The notes under the pieces: model-generated
What the model was told of the DNA's origin: nothing
The model's input: the letters and a program-made list of their open reading frames with translations, nothing else
The model's database searches: none
Shown: positions 1-7,996 of the stretch, piece by piece
Layout: each line of letters begins with the position of its first letter
Position numbering within the stretch: position 1 is the stretch's first letter
Translations under genes and position numbers: made by a program
Assembly: GCF_007000325.2 (NCBI RefSeq)
Contig: NZ_CP117268.1
Coordinates: forward strand, 372,001 to 436,000
Length of the DNA stretch: 64,000 bases
Direction: 5' to 3'
Origin: Rhizobium rhododendri
Lineage (GTDB): Bacteria; Pseudomonadota; Alphaproteobacteria; Rhizobiales; Rhizobiaceae

Positions 1-510
1 CTGCCCGGATCTCGCCAGAAGACGGATCGATGATCGGATCGTATGGCCGGCATAGTCGCATTCCATCGCGACACCAGCCACATGACGACTGCGATAGGTG
101 GGTTTGGCGCGGCTCTCATAATCAGCAAATCGGCAGCAGAACCAGGTGTAGCCGTATCCATCCGGATGGACCTCCCGGTATTCCTGCCATAGCAGGTTGA
201 GCGTCACGCCTTTGCGTTTCAACTCGCTGGCCACTTTCGGCCAGTTCGGTTCCTCGCTGTCTCGAGGAGGTCGCCCCATCCGCCGGAATAGTCGCTGCTC
301 CAGGAGCTCGTCATCATCCAGACCGGGTGGAAGTGGCCATGCTGCAAGCCCCGCCTCCCGCGCCCGCAGCAGATACGTTGAGACCGACGTCTTGCTCATC
401 TTCAGCCGCTCAGAAACGGCGCGTATCGACAATTCCTGCTCGAACGTCAGCCGCAGTATCGATCGAATGTCTTTCACATCAGTATGTCTCGCTTGCTTCC
501 GTCTAGGCAT
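1..510 (-). pseudogene. istA: IS21-family transposase IstA, N-terminal part, probably frameshifted
   Basis: The minus strand reads an IstA-type transposase from an ATG at 510 and runs off the left edge, so only about the first 170 residues are here. An N-terminal helix-turn-helix is visible (RAVSERLKMSKTSVSTYL, about residues 28-45), followed by the IS21 signature GYGYTWFC and a DYAG motif that starts the catalytic region. After DYAGHT at about 38-42 the expected continuation DPIIDPSSGEIR lies in another frame, which implies a one-base deletion. The missing part and the IstB helper ATPase would lie left of the window. The 23-bp repeats at 588-681 are the matching element end. The family is clear. 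Inactivity is inferred from the frameshift and could be a sequencing error. Confidence 0.8.
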
Positions 511-587
511 TAGATCCTCGCTTAAAACACGAGAACAAATTGCCAGATCGGCGCTCACGAGATTCGATCTAAATCCGCTGTCCCTTC

Positions 588-681
588 TGTCCGCGACTTA
601 CTGAATTTGCTGTCCCGAACTTACTGAATTCGGTGTCCGCGACTTACTGAAATCTTTGTCCGGGACTTTGTGAAACCCGCA
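588..681. repeat. IS21-type terminal region with four 23-bp repeats
   Basis: Four consecutive copies of a 23-bp unit start at 588, 611, 634 and 657. Each begins TGTCC and continues with a variant of GACTTACTGAA; the outermost copy reads TGTCCGGGACTTTGTGAA. IS21-family elements carry several internal repeats at each end as transposase binding sites and finish in a CA/TG dinucleotide. The CA at 680-681 is therefore the likely outer tip of the element whose istA starts at 510. The partner end is outside the window. Confidence 0.7.
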
Positions 682-819
682 CCGAGCTCTCGACCGGCCG
701 ACAAGTTCGATAGACGATTTCATCTGGTCGGCCCCCGAGGTCTTGGTTCGGCCGAGATGGACAGCGACGTCCGTGTGAGCAGACGCACAATAGGTGCACA
801 ACTGCAGGGCACGCGATCA

Positions 820-848
820 TTGACAATCGACCCTAGGACGTTACGATA
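820..848 (+). promoter_or_regulatory. sigma70-like promoter of the MarR-GNAT gene
   Basis: A consensus -35 box TTGACA lies at 820-825, followed after 17 bp by ACGATA at 843-848, or TACGAT one base earlier. Just downstream is GTTG-N7-CAAC (850-864), a short inverted repeat that could be an autoregulatory MarR site. The promoter match is visible; the operator role is only inferred. Confidence 0.45.
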
Positions 849-878
849 GTTGTATGACGCAACCTTTTGAGTGTGACT

Positions 879-1814
879 ATGGTATCCCTTCAGCATTCTG
901 CTCTTGTTGATCCTGTTCGTGCGGCATCACGCGATCTGGTGCGTGAATTGGGTTTTACGGGGGCGTCTTTCGCCGGTACTGAACTCCCTCCGTCTGCGGT
1001 GCACGCCTTGATCGAGATTGAGAAAGGAAACGCCACCGCAGTCGAACTCGGCAAAGCTCTCAAGCTGGAAAAGTCGAGCGTGAGCCGCCTGCTGCGCAAG
1101 CTGATCGTGTCGCGCATGGTGGGCGAGAATCCTGGAAGAGATGATGGGCGAGTGAAGCTTCTGTCACTGACGCCCTTGGGCAGGGAGCGCGTTGCGGCCA
1201 TCCATGCGTTTGCGCGGGCGCAAGTGTCGGATGCTCTTGCCCATCTTCGCCCCCAACAGGCCCGCATCGTGCTGGACGGGCTGCGACTTTACGCCGGGGC
1301 ACTCGGGAAGACCGTGCCCGCTCCAGTCATTGGGATCGCCGCTGGATACCAGCCAGGTCTCATTGCCCGCATCACGCAAATGCACGCCCTCTACTATACC
1401 AGGACATCGGGCTTCGGACAGCGGTTCGAGAGCGTCGTGGCGAGTGGTCTCGCTGAGTTCTGTGGCAGACTGGACAATCCGCAAAATGCGATCTGGACAG
1501 TTTTGCGAGACGGGGAGATCGTCGGATCGGTCGCAATCGACGGAGAAGATCTGGGGGCGGGCATCGCCCATCTGCGCTGGTTCATCATCGATGATGGCAT
1601 ACGTGGTACCGGCGCCGGGCGAAAGTTGTTGTCTGCAGCACTGGACTTCGTAGACGCTCAGGCATTCGTCGAAACTCATCTTTGGACCTTTGGAGGGCTC
1701 GATGCGGCCAGGCATCTTTATGAAGCTTATGGGTTCTCGCTCATAGAGGAGCGGGCCGGCAACCAATGGGGAAGCGAGGTCTGGGAGCAACGCTTTGTCA
1801 GGGCGAGACCGTGA
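879..1814 (+). CDS. MarR-GNAT fusion protein (HTH regulator with acetyltransferase domain)
   Basis: About 311 residues. Residues 1-145 form a MarR-type winged helix, with the recognition region ELGKALKLEKSSVSRLLRKL and the wing DGRVKLLSLTPLGRE. Residues 150-311 form a GNAT fold; the acetyl-CoA loop is GIRGTGAGRKLL, and LWTFGGLDAARHLYEAYGF is typical of the C-terminal half. Such bipartite MarR/GNAT proteins are common in rhizobia, and their small-molecule substrate is generally unknown. ATG at 879 is preferred over an in-frame TTG at 867 because it follows a weak GAGTG site. The gene stands alone between the IS end and a repeat. The architecture is firm; the target is not known. Confidence 0.85.
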   Translation: MVSLQHSALVDPVRAASRDLVRELGFTGASFAGTELPPSAVHALIEIEKGNATAVELGKALKLEKSSVSRLLRKLIVSRMVGENPGRDDGRVKLLSLTPLGRERVAAIHAFARAQVSDALAHLRPQQARIVLDGLRLYAGALGKTVPAPVIGIAAGYQPGLIARITQMHALYYTRTSGFGQRFESVVASGLAEFCGRLDNPQNAIWTVLRDGEIVGSVAIDGEDLGAGIAHLRWFIIDDGIRGTGAGRKLLSAALDFVDAQAFVETHLWTFGGLDAARHLYEAYGFSLIEERAGNQWGSEVWEQRFVRARP

Positions 1815-1824
1815 CGGGAAACAA

Positions 1825-2014
1825 ATGATTTCTGCTCAGGTTGATGGCGGGGCAAAGTTCGCCATGCAACAGGGTCATTTTTTGCACGACAAACCCTGTC
1901 GCAATGTGAGGCTCGACGGCAATTCCTGAACGGAGGTTTGTCGTATAAGTTGCTATAGTAGAAATAGTCGATATAAGCGTGCTTCGGGCTCCTCATACTA
2001 GGTGTCAGGGTCTT
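1825..2014. repeat. 190-bp direct repeat, copy 1
   Basis: This stretch recurs without gaps at 11913-12102, with about 11 mismatches in 190 by eye. A central block of over 100 bp, about 1850-1947, is identical. Inside the block, ACAGGGT (1869-1875) can pair with ACCCTGT (1893-1899), while ACGACAAACC (1886-1895) can pair with GGTTTGTCGT (1935-1944). The two hairpins share bases and exclude each other. A 21-codon frame from ATG 1863 to TGA 1929 lies wholly in the identical block. GTCGTATAAG (1940-1949) and GTCGATATAAG (1968-1978) form a near-direct repeat. No known element is recognised. Confidence 0.85.
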
Positions 2015-2149
2015 CAGGTGGCGATCGCTCTAGCGGCAGTTAGGACCGAATAGCGAGCGCTGTCGGGGTGTCGCAAGGTTTGTCGCGTTAGTCGCCCTTC
2101 ATCGCACTCTAGCGACGCGAACCCTGGAGGAAAGTTCAAGTCAATTTTC

Positions 2150-3118
2150 TTATGACGCAATCCTAAAACTCTCCCTATATCGTAGGGGCGTCACACCGAG
2201 CTTGCGCTGGAAAGCACTACGCATCTGATCTGGACTGCCGAAACCGCAGTCGAACGCCACGACCTTGAGCGGATAGTCGGTTGCCTCGAGCAGGCTCCGC
2301 GCCTGATCTATTCGAATGCCCTCCACGAAGTCGTGGGGCGTTATATCCATCTCCCGTACGAACATTCGCGCGATGCTGCGCGAGCTGACACCTGCGATCT
2401 CAGCAAGCCGCTCGACCGGGAAAGCCTCGCCGACATGCTCCATGACATAAGCCTGGACCTTGGCCAGTGGCGTGACCGTCTCGCCTGGCGCTCGCAGCAG
2501 CGGACTGAACTGGGACTGGCCGCCTTGGCGTTGAGCCACGACGACGAGGCCTTTGGCACATGCCAGCGATACCGCAGATCCGTGATCTTCGCCGACGAGA
2601 GCGAGACTAAGGTCTATCCCTGCCGTGACACCTGCCGACGTCACGAGGCGATCGTCACGGGCGTGTATCCGGTCATGCTCCACACGAGCAGTCGGGAACA
2701 TGGCTGCAAGCTGGGCTGAACATATCCAGTGGGTGGTCACCGTCCGGCCGTCAATAAGACCGGCGTGCCCGAGCGCGAATGTGCCGTTGCATATGGAGCC
2801 GTAGCGCTCGGCCTGTGTTCCCCAGTTTTGGAGCCAGGCCGACATAGCGTCGTCTGGCGCTCTACCGGGAAGACCGGGTCCGCCAGCAACCAGCACCGTA
2901 TTGAATTCGCGACTGGCTTCTTCGTAGTCGAGATCGGGCATCATCCACATGCCGTTCGAACTTTGGACAGGTGTCTTGCTCCCAGCCACCAGCAGGCATC
3001 GATAGTGGTCTTCAGCCGGAAGAAACCCATTGGCTGCGGCGAACACATCGAGCGGTCCCGCGACGTCCAACGCCTGAACCCCGTCATGAATGACCACTGC
3101 CACCTCCCTTATTGCCAT
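2150..3118 (-). CDS. GlxA-family AraC-type transcriptional regulator
   Basis: 322 residues, the usual length for GlxA regulators. Residues 5-170 are a DJ-1/PfpI-like domain, with the nucleophile-elbow region SICNGTFALGHAGLIDG (Cys110) and the family signature TTHW. Residues 220-320 are an AraC HTH pair ending CGFGSPDQMRSAFQRKLGVTPLRYR. The N-terminal domain normally senses a small molecule and is thought not to be catalytic. The gene is divergent from the hydrolase operon beginning at 3350, with a 231-bp shared upstream region, so it is the likely regulator of that operon. The inducer is unknown. Confidence 0.88.
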   Translation of the reverse strand: MAIREVAVVIHDGVQALDVAGPLDVFAAANGFLPAEDHYRCLLVAGSKTPVQSSNGMWMMPDLDYEEASREFNTVLVAGGPGLPGRAPDDAMSAWLQNWGTQAERYGSICNGTFALGHAGLIDGRTVTTHWICSAQLAAMFPTARVEHDRIHARDDRLVTSAGVTAGIDLSLALVGEDHGSAVSLACAKGLVVVAQRQGGQSQFSPLLRAPGETVTPLAKVQAYVMEHVGEAFPVERLAEIAGVSSRSIARMFVREMDITPHDFVEGIRIDQARSLLEATDYPLKVVAFDCGFGSPDQMRSAFQRKLGVTPLRYRESFRIAS

Positions 3119-3349
3119 GGCCTACCATCCGATCGCAAATTTTACGCTGAGGCAGGTTATCACACACAGTTGGCAGTTTCTCAATGTCCGCCGTCGTTGC
3201 GGTCAGAACGCCCATCTGCGATCAAGGAGGGGCGGAACACAACGCCGCCTCAGCCCTGACAAGGCGTTCAACGAACAAACGATCGCAAGGCTCGCAACCA
3301 CCCCGATTTTGGGATGGCGGAGGCGTGTCTGCAGGTACGGAGAGAAGAC

Positions 3350-4033
3350 ATGGCACAAGGCAAAACGTCGACGATATCAGAAGCACTTTTCTCGAAGCCG
3401 GAGATCGACGGGGTCTCGATTCCCGACAGCGCGCTTTGCCGCGCCGTCACCGAGTTCGTCAGGGACACCGAGACCGAACTGTTGTTCAACCATTCAAGCC
3501 GCGTCTACTTCTTCGGCGCGATCGCCGGCCAAAAGCGCGGTCTCACAGTCAATCGCGAACTACTCTATGCCGCGACGATGTTCCACGACGTGGGTCTGAT
3601 GCCATCGCACAGTAGCCCTCACCTACGGTTCGAAGTTGACGGTGCAAACGCTGCCCGCGATTTTCTGACGGCCCACAACGTCGATCCTTCCGATATCGAG
3701 AAGGTCTGGACTGGCATCGCCCTGCACACGACACCGGGCGTGCCCGAGTTCATGCACCCCGTCATTGCGCTGACTACGGCGGGTGTCGAGATGGACGTCC
3801 TCGGTCTGACCTACGACCAGTATGCCGACGACATCCGCGAAGCCGTAGTCGCCGCGTTTCCGCGCAAACCCGCCTTCAAGGAAGATATCATTCAGGCCTT
3901 CTACGACGGCATCAAACATAAACCCGATACGACTTTCGGCAACGTCAAGGCGGACGTCATTGCCGGCAAGGAGCCGCACTTCTGCCGCGGCAATTTCTGC
4001 TCCGTCATCCGGTGCTCAGGCTGGAATGCCTGA
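3350..4033 (+). CDS. HD-domain protein, cyanamide hydratase-like
   Basis: 227 residues from an ATG preceded by GGAGAGAAGAC. A metal-dependent HD domain is evident: FNHSSRV supplies His48, MFHDVGL supplies the His79-Asp80 pair, and IALHTTPG supplies His126. The sequence resembles the bacterial and fungal HD proteins annotated as cyanamide hydratase-like, in which the hydrolase acts on small nitriles or cyanamide; many members have no tested substrate. It is the first gene of a four-gene run downstream of the divergent GlxA regulator. The fold is secure; the substrate is inference. Confidence 0.8.
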   Translation: MAQGKTSTISEALFSKPEIDGVSIPDSALCRAVTEFVRDTETELLFNHSSRVYFFGAIAGQKRGLTVNRELLYAATMFHDVGLMPSHSSPHLRFEVDGANAARDFLTAHNVDPSDIEKVWTGIALHTTPGVPEFMHPVIALTTAGVEMDVLGLTYDQYADDIREAVVAAFPRKPAFKEDIIQAFYDGIKHKPDTTFGNVKADVIAGKEPHFCRGNFCSVIRCSGWNA

Positions 4034-4087
4034 TCGCACCCATCCTCAACCTCAAAATTCATACCCAAATCATCACGGAGAAATACA

Positions 4088-4762
4088 ATGGTTTCCAACG
4101 TCATTCTGGTTCACGGCGCATGGGCAGACGGTTCTTGCTGGAACAAGGTCATCCCGCTGCTGGCAGCTACTAATCGCACGGTTACGGCCGTGCAGCTTCC
4201 GCTGACAAGCTTCGAACAAGACGTCGCAGCAGTCCGCCGTGCGATTGCACTGGCCGACGGCGAGGTCATACTGGTCGGCCATAGTTATGCCGGCGCAGTC
4301 ATTGGCGAAGCCGGGAACGATCCGAAGGTGGCGAGCCTTGTCTACGTCGACGCATTCGCGCCCGACGGCGGGGAATCCGCCGGTTCGCTCTTCGCACAGT
4401 TCGAAGCAGCGCCGCTGAACGGTGAAATCCGTCCGGACGCGGAAGGCTTCCTGAAACTGACGCAAGTGGGCATTTCGACGCTCTTCGCACAGGACCTCGA
4501 TGCCGCAGAGCAGGCGCTTCTATATGCCACCCAGGGACCGGTCAACGGTGCAGCGCTTGGCGGGACGCTGACCCAGGCCGCATGGCGCACCCGGCCGACC
4601 TACTACCTGATCGGCGACCAGGACATGGCCATCCTGCCCGTGGAACAGGAGCGAATGGCGGCCCGTATGAACGCCACTGTTGCCCATGTCGATGCCAGCC
4701 ATGTGCCGATGCTTTCGCATCCGGACGTCGTGGCCAACTTCATCCTCAAGGCTGCCGCTTAA
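4088..4762 (+). CDS. alpha/beta hydrolase (EstC-like small esterase family)
   Basis: 224 residues. The oxyanion motif LVHGAWADG is at 7-15, the nucleophile elbow GHSYAG puts the serine at 66, the acid is probably Asp in IGDQDMAI (about 180), and the histidine is in DASHVPML (about 208). This short cytosolic hydrolase type (AB hydrolase_6, salicylate esterase/EstC-like) cleaves small esters. A good AGGAG-like site (CACGGAGAAATACA) precedes the start. It lies 54 bp after the HD gene and 49 bp before a second hydrolase, so it is probably co-transcribed with both. No signal peptide is seen. Confidence 0.85.
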   Translation: MVSNVILVHGAWADGSCWNKVIPLLAATNRTVTAVQLPLTSFEQDVAAVRRAIALADGEVILVGHSYAGAVIGEAGNDPKVASLVYVDAFAPDGGESAGSLFAQFEAAPLNGEIRPDAEGFLKLTQVGISTLFAQDLDAAEQALLYATQGPVNGAALGGTLTQAAWRTRPTYYLIGDQDMAILPVEQERMAARMNATVAHVDASHVPMLSHPDVVANFILKAAA

Positions 4763-4811
4763 CCGAAGGCTTCCGCGACGGCGCTCGACCTCAGATAGAA
4801 GGACTATTGCA

Positions 4812-5615
4812 ATGGACATCCATTCGAACGGCATACGACTCCATGTCGAGGACCGCGGTGTAGGTGCACCGGCTCTCGTCTTTCTGCACTACTGGGGCGG
4901 TTCGTCGCGGACGTGGCGGCACGTCATCGACGCTCCGCCACCCGGCTATCGCACGGTCGCGATAGACCAGCGCGGCTGGGGCGAGTCGGATGCGCCCGAT
5001 GACGGATACGCCCTGAAAGACCTTGCGAACGATGCCTCTGGTGTGATCGATGTGCTGGGCCTCGATCGATACATCGTGGTGGGACATTCCATGGGCGGCA
5101 AGGTTGCGCAGCTTCTTGCCGCCCGCCAGCCAACAGGGCTGGTCGGATTGATACTGGTCGCCCCATCGCCGCCGTCGCCACTCGGCCTGCCGCTGGAAGT
5201 GAGAGAGGGGATGGTCGGTGCGTATACAAGCCGCGAGAGCGTCATCGCAACGGTCGAGCAAGTCCTTGCAGGCAGCCCGCTTGATCCTGACGATCTCGTC
5301 CGCGTGATCACCGACAGCATGCGCGGCGCTCCGGCCGCCAAGGCGGCGTGGCCGCTCGCCGCCAGCCAGGAGGACATCACGAAGGCTGTTGTCGATGTGA
5401 CGGTCCCGACGCTGGTAATTTCCGGTGAACTCGATCAGGTTGACCCTCCGTCCGTCCTGCAGAGGGAACTGCTACCGCGCATCCCGCAAGCGACATTGCA
5501 CATTCTTCCGGGGGTAGGTCACCTTTCTCCGCTGGAAGCGCCGCGGGAGCTGGCCGGATTGATCCGAACCTTTGCTACTGCCATGGCCAAGGTCCCAATC
5601 CGTTCGCTGTTTTGA
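4812..5615 (+). CDS. alpha/beta hydrolase
   Basis: 267 residues from ATG 4812, chosen because AAGGA lies just upstream at a proper distance; the frame is open further upstream but overlaps the previous gene. FLHYWGGSSRTW is an oxyanion-hole region, DQRGWGESD is a typical strand-4 motif, GHSMGG gives the nucleophile Ser93, GELDQVDPP holds the acid, and PGVGHLSPLE holds the catalytic histidine. It belongs to the broad haloperoxidase/epoxide-hydrolase/esterase group and differs from its upstream neighbour. It is the third gene of the GlxA-divergent operon. Substrate unknown. Confidence 0.87.
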   Translation: MDIHSNGIRLHVEDRGVGAPALVFLHYWGGSSRTWRHVIDAPPPGYRTVAIDQRGWGESDAPDDGYALKDLANDASGVIDVLGLDRYIVVGHSMGGKVAQLLAARQPTGLVGLILVAPSPPSPLGLPLEVREGMVGAYTSRESVIATVEQVLAGSPLDPDDLVRVITDSMRGAPAAKAAWPLAASQEDITKAVVDVTVPTLVISGELDQVDPPSVLQRELLPRIPQATLHILPGVGHLSPLEAPRELAGLIRTFATAMAKVPIRSLF

Positions 5616-5684
5616 TCATGCAGATATTTTCGACCCAGCCGCGTCGACTGTTGGGGCTAGGCAAGCGACCACGAGGATACCACC

Positions 5685-6455
5685 ATGTTCGAAACAGAGA
5701 TTATCCGCATTCCCATTCTGCCCCTGAAGATGGTCAATGCGCACGTCATTCGCTGCGAGGCCGGGTGCATCCTCGTCGACGCCGGAATACCCGGATCGGA
5801 GGGCAAGATCGGCCAGGTTCTCGGCCGGCACGGATTGTCGTTTCGTGACATCAAGCTGATAGTTGTCACCCATGCCCATACGGATCACGCCGGGAGCGCC
5901 GCCCGCCTTCGGGCGCTGTCAGGTGCGCCAATCCTCGCGCACGCGGACGATGTCGATTTCTACACCCGCCGGCGTCCCATGACCTACTGTCCGACCGGTC
6001 TGGTGGGAAAGCTGTTTTTTAGGACGCCTGCCCCTCATCAGCCCTATGAAGGCTTCGAGCCCGACATGCTGATGACCAACGGCGAGACGGTAAATCTCCT
6101 GAACTTTGGCGTCGACGGACTGGTACGCCACACGGCAGGTCACACCGCAGGTTCGATCTCTGTGGAGCTGGGGTCGCAGGACGTCCTGGTCGGAGACCTG
6201 CTCGCATCTGGAATTCTCATAGGAGGCGTGGCGTTCACGGGCCGTGCGATACGTCCGCCTTTCGAAGACGATCCACACGCAGTGGCCCGAGAATTAAACC
6301 GTATGGTAGAGGGCGGGAAGAGGCGCTTTTATATGGGCCATGGCGGCCCGCTTGGACCAGAGGAAGTTTTGCGCCATACAAAACGACTGTCGCATACTGC
6401 ATCTCAATGCGGCCAGCATGGCAACTGCAATCATACCCGCCTAGAAGGGCTATAG
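5685..6455 (+). CDS. metallo-beta-lactamase-fold hydrolase
   Basis: 256 residues. The zinc-binding signature THAHTDH lies at 62-68. Further ligands are the histidine in GHTAGS (about 145), the aspartate of GDLLA (about 170) and the histidine in MGHGGPL (about 222), so the two-metal site looks complete. The length and simple layout fit the glyoxalase II / AHL-lactonase / small-lactone hydrolase part of the superfamily. The C-terminal tail after residue 235 is cysteine- and histidine-containing and less conserved-looking. It is the last gene of the run that starts at 3350, 69 bp after the previous stop, with its own GAGGATACC ribosome site. Confidence 0.85.
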   Translation: MFETEIIRIPILPLKMVNAHVIRCEAGCILVDAGIPGSEGKIGQVLGRHGLSFRDIKLIVVTHAHTDHAGSAARLRALSGAPILAHADDVDFYTRRRPMTYCPTGLVGKLFFRTPAPHQPYEGFEPDMLMTNGETVNLLNFGVDGLVRHTAGHTAGSISVELGSQDVLVGDLLASGILIGGVAFTGRAIRPPFEDDPHAVARELNRMVEGGKRRFYMGHGGPLGPEEVLRHTKRLSHTASQCGQHGNCNHTRLEGL

Positions 6456-7203
6456 TGATGAGGTTGCTTCAAGGTAGCGTGTCTAGCGCAGCGCAGTCAG
6501 GCTGTAAATCGGCTAGGGGTCCCGATGCCGATACGCATGATAAAACGCTTGTTATTCCTCACGTTGATAGGGTCATTTCTGGGCTCTGACTCACACCGGA
6601 GGATAGACAACCTAAAAGGGTGACGGCGATCGATAGGGGAAAATCCCTGATGCGGACGCTCTTGCGGACAGCGGTTGCGACAACCCGCAAAGTCAGGGCA
6701 GCGATCTGATGCTGCCTCAACGTCTCAACGTCTCAATCAGCGTGATCGTCAGTCACAATTTGCCATGCCTGCACGTCTTAGGTGTGTGTTTCGTCTGTCG
6801 GCCTCGGCAGATCTTAAATGGACGATGCTCTTCCATGTTAAACAAGAGAGCTTTGCCGACGCGTTGGCACCCTGCCTGGCGCTATGAGACGGAGAGCGCG
6901 GGACGAGGGTTGACGACATTTGCAACCCGGCGCGAAACAATTTCGACGTTATCAGTCTTCAGCGGCATCGGAGATCGGGTTCGTGACTGCGAATGACGTC
7001 AAGACTAATTGGCAACGGCCGTTCGATTTGTGAACAGTTGTATCATCGAGTAATATTTGGTTAACTATAGGGCGAATAAGGGCCGGCGCTCTTATTGGTC
7101 CGCTTAGTATTAGCTGCTAGAAAAATACTCGAGCTTGCATCGTCGTTTTTAGCAGGATACGCCTGTATCTTGTCGACACCATCTTTGATACACAAGGACA
7201 GTT
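6456..7203. other. 748-bp intergenic region without a convincing gene
   Basis: No open frame here has a start site or protein-like composition. A short tandem TCAACGTC/TCAACGTC occurs near 6717-6737. AACGGCCGTT (7014-7023) is a perfect palindrome. GATAC-GCCT-GTATC (7156-7169) is an inverted repeat 35 bp before the start at 7204 and could be an operator for that gene. Confidence 0.4.
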
Positions 7204-7554
7204 ATGAGCGCCTGTTTTAAAGCCGGCAGGAACGTCGACATTGAATTGCGACTGATCTCCTATGCGGACGCTGCCCATGTCGATCGCGTCGACTATCAGC
7301 TGTCCGAGGATTCGCGAGAGGCGGTGGCGACGTTCAGGTGTGAGAGCTTTGGAGACTGCGTGGTATTCCTGGAGCTGAGCGACGAGGCCTTGGTTACGGA
7401 AAGCGATTTGGCGACCATGGCCATGCTTGCCAATGCGGAGCTCGAGAGGATCGTCTGCGACAGCGGTTATGGCGCGGTGTTCGATATCATAAGACAGAGC
7501 TCTCCCGTAACAGTCCCGGATCGTTTCAGGATCGAATACAAGCAGTTTCAATAG
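7204..7554 (+). CDS. small protein of unknown function
   Basis: 116 residues, acidic, with no signal peptide and no membrane segment. A clear AAGGA ribosome site (about 7193) sits at normal spacing from the ATG. The composition is protein-like, and the middle, ELSDEALVTESDLATMAMLANAELER cut into helices by eye, looks helical. I do not recognise the family. It precedes the FeeM-like synthase at 7997 in the same orientation, 442 bp away, and an inverted repeat lies just upstream. A competing longer frame on the opposite strand (7117-7704) is rejected because its composition is poor. Confidence 0.6.
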   Translation: MSACFKAGRNVDIELRLISYADAAHVDRVDYQLSEDSREAVATFRCESFGDCVVFLELSDEALVTESDLATMAMLANAELERIVCDSGYGAVFDIIRQSSPVTVPDRFRIEYKQFQ

Positions 7555-7996
7555 GTCGCCGTACCTTTCCCACAGTTTGCCGGAATTTCCGTTCCGTCGA
7601 AAAAGCATGTCAAAAGATTGGCGGTGTGAAGACCGCGACTGCCATCTCGCTTTGCCAATGTTGGCGGGTCTGGTATTGAATGGTATCCAACTCGGCCACA
7701 TCAACGTTCCCGGTACATAGGGCGCACGTCTATTCCGTCGCGCGACAACCAGAGTGTGAAACTGGTGGAAGCCCGCACGGCTCGCAGCCCTCGTTTTGCT
7801 GTTGCCGCCCGTTCACTGCGAAACCAGCAGAAATGCAAGCCATCGACGCCGGCGGCCAACCTAAAGTTGCGTGGCGAGGGGCTCGCGGCCCTTTGCAAAT
7901 TAACCATATTGTGAACGGTGGAGGCGATCGATCGCGACGAGGATTGTTATGATTTTAATAAATCGTTAGGATCTTTTGGGGGCAAAGGAAAAGACG
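7555..7996. other. intergenic region upstream of the FeeM-like gene
   Basis: No gene is supported. The last 100 bp are AT-richer. They include TTTTAATAAA near 7952, a possible -10 region, and AAAGGAAAA directly before the ATG at 7997. No clear LuxR-type box was seen. Confidence 0.4.

Noticed and set aside
588..681. Regularly spaced 23-bp repeats as a possible CRISPR array
   Set aside because: The units are contiguous with no spacers and end in a CA tip next to istA, as expected of IS21 ends.
7117..7704. 195-codon minus-strand frame overlapping the small protein at 7204-7554
   Set aside because: No ribosome site and unlikely amino acid composition, whereas the plus-strand frame has AAGGA and normal composition.
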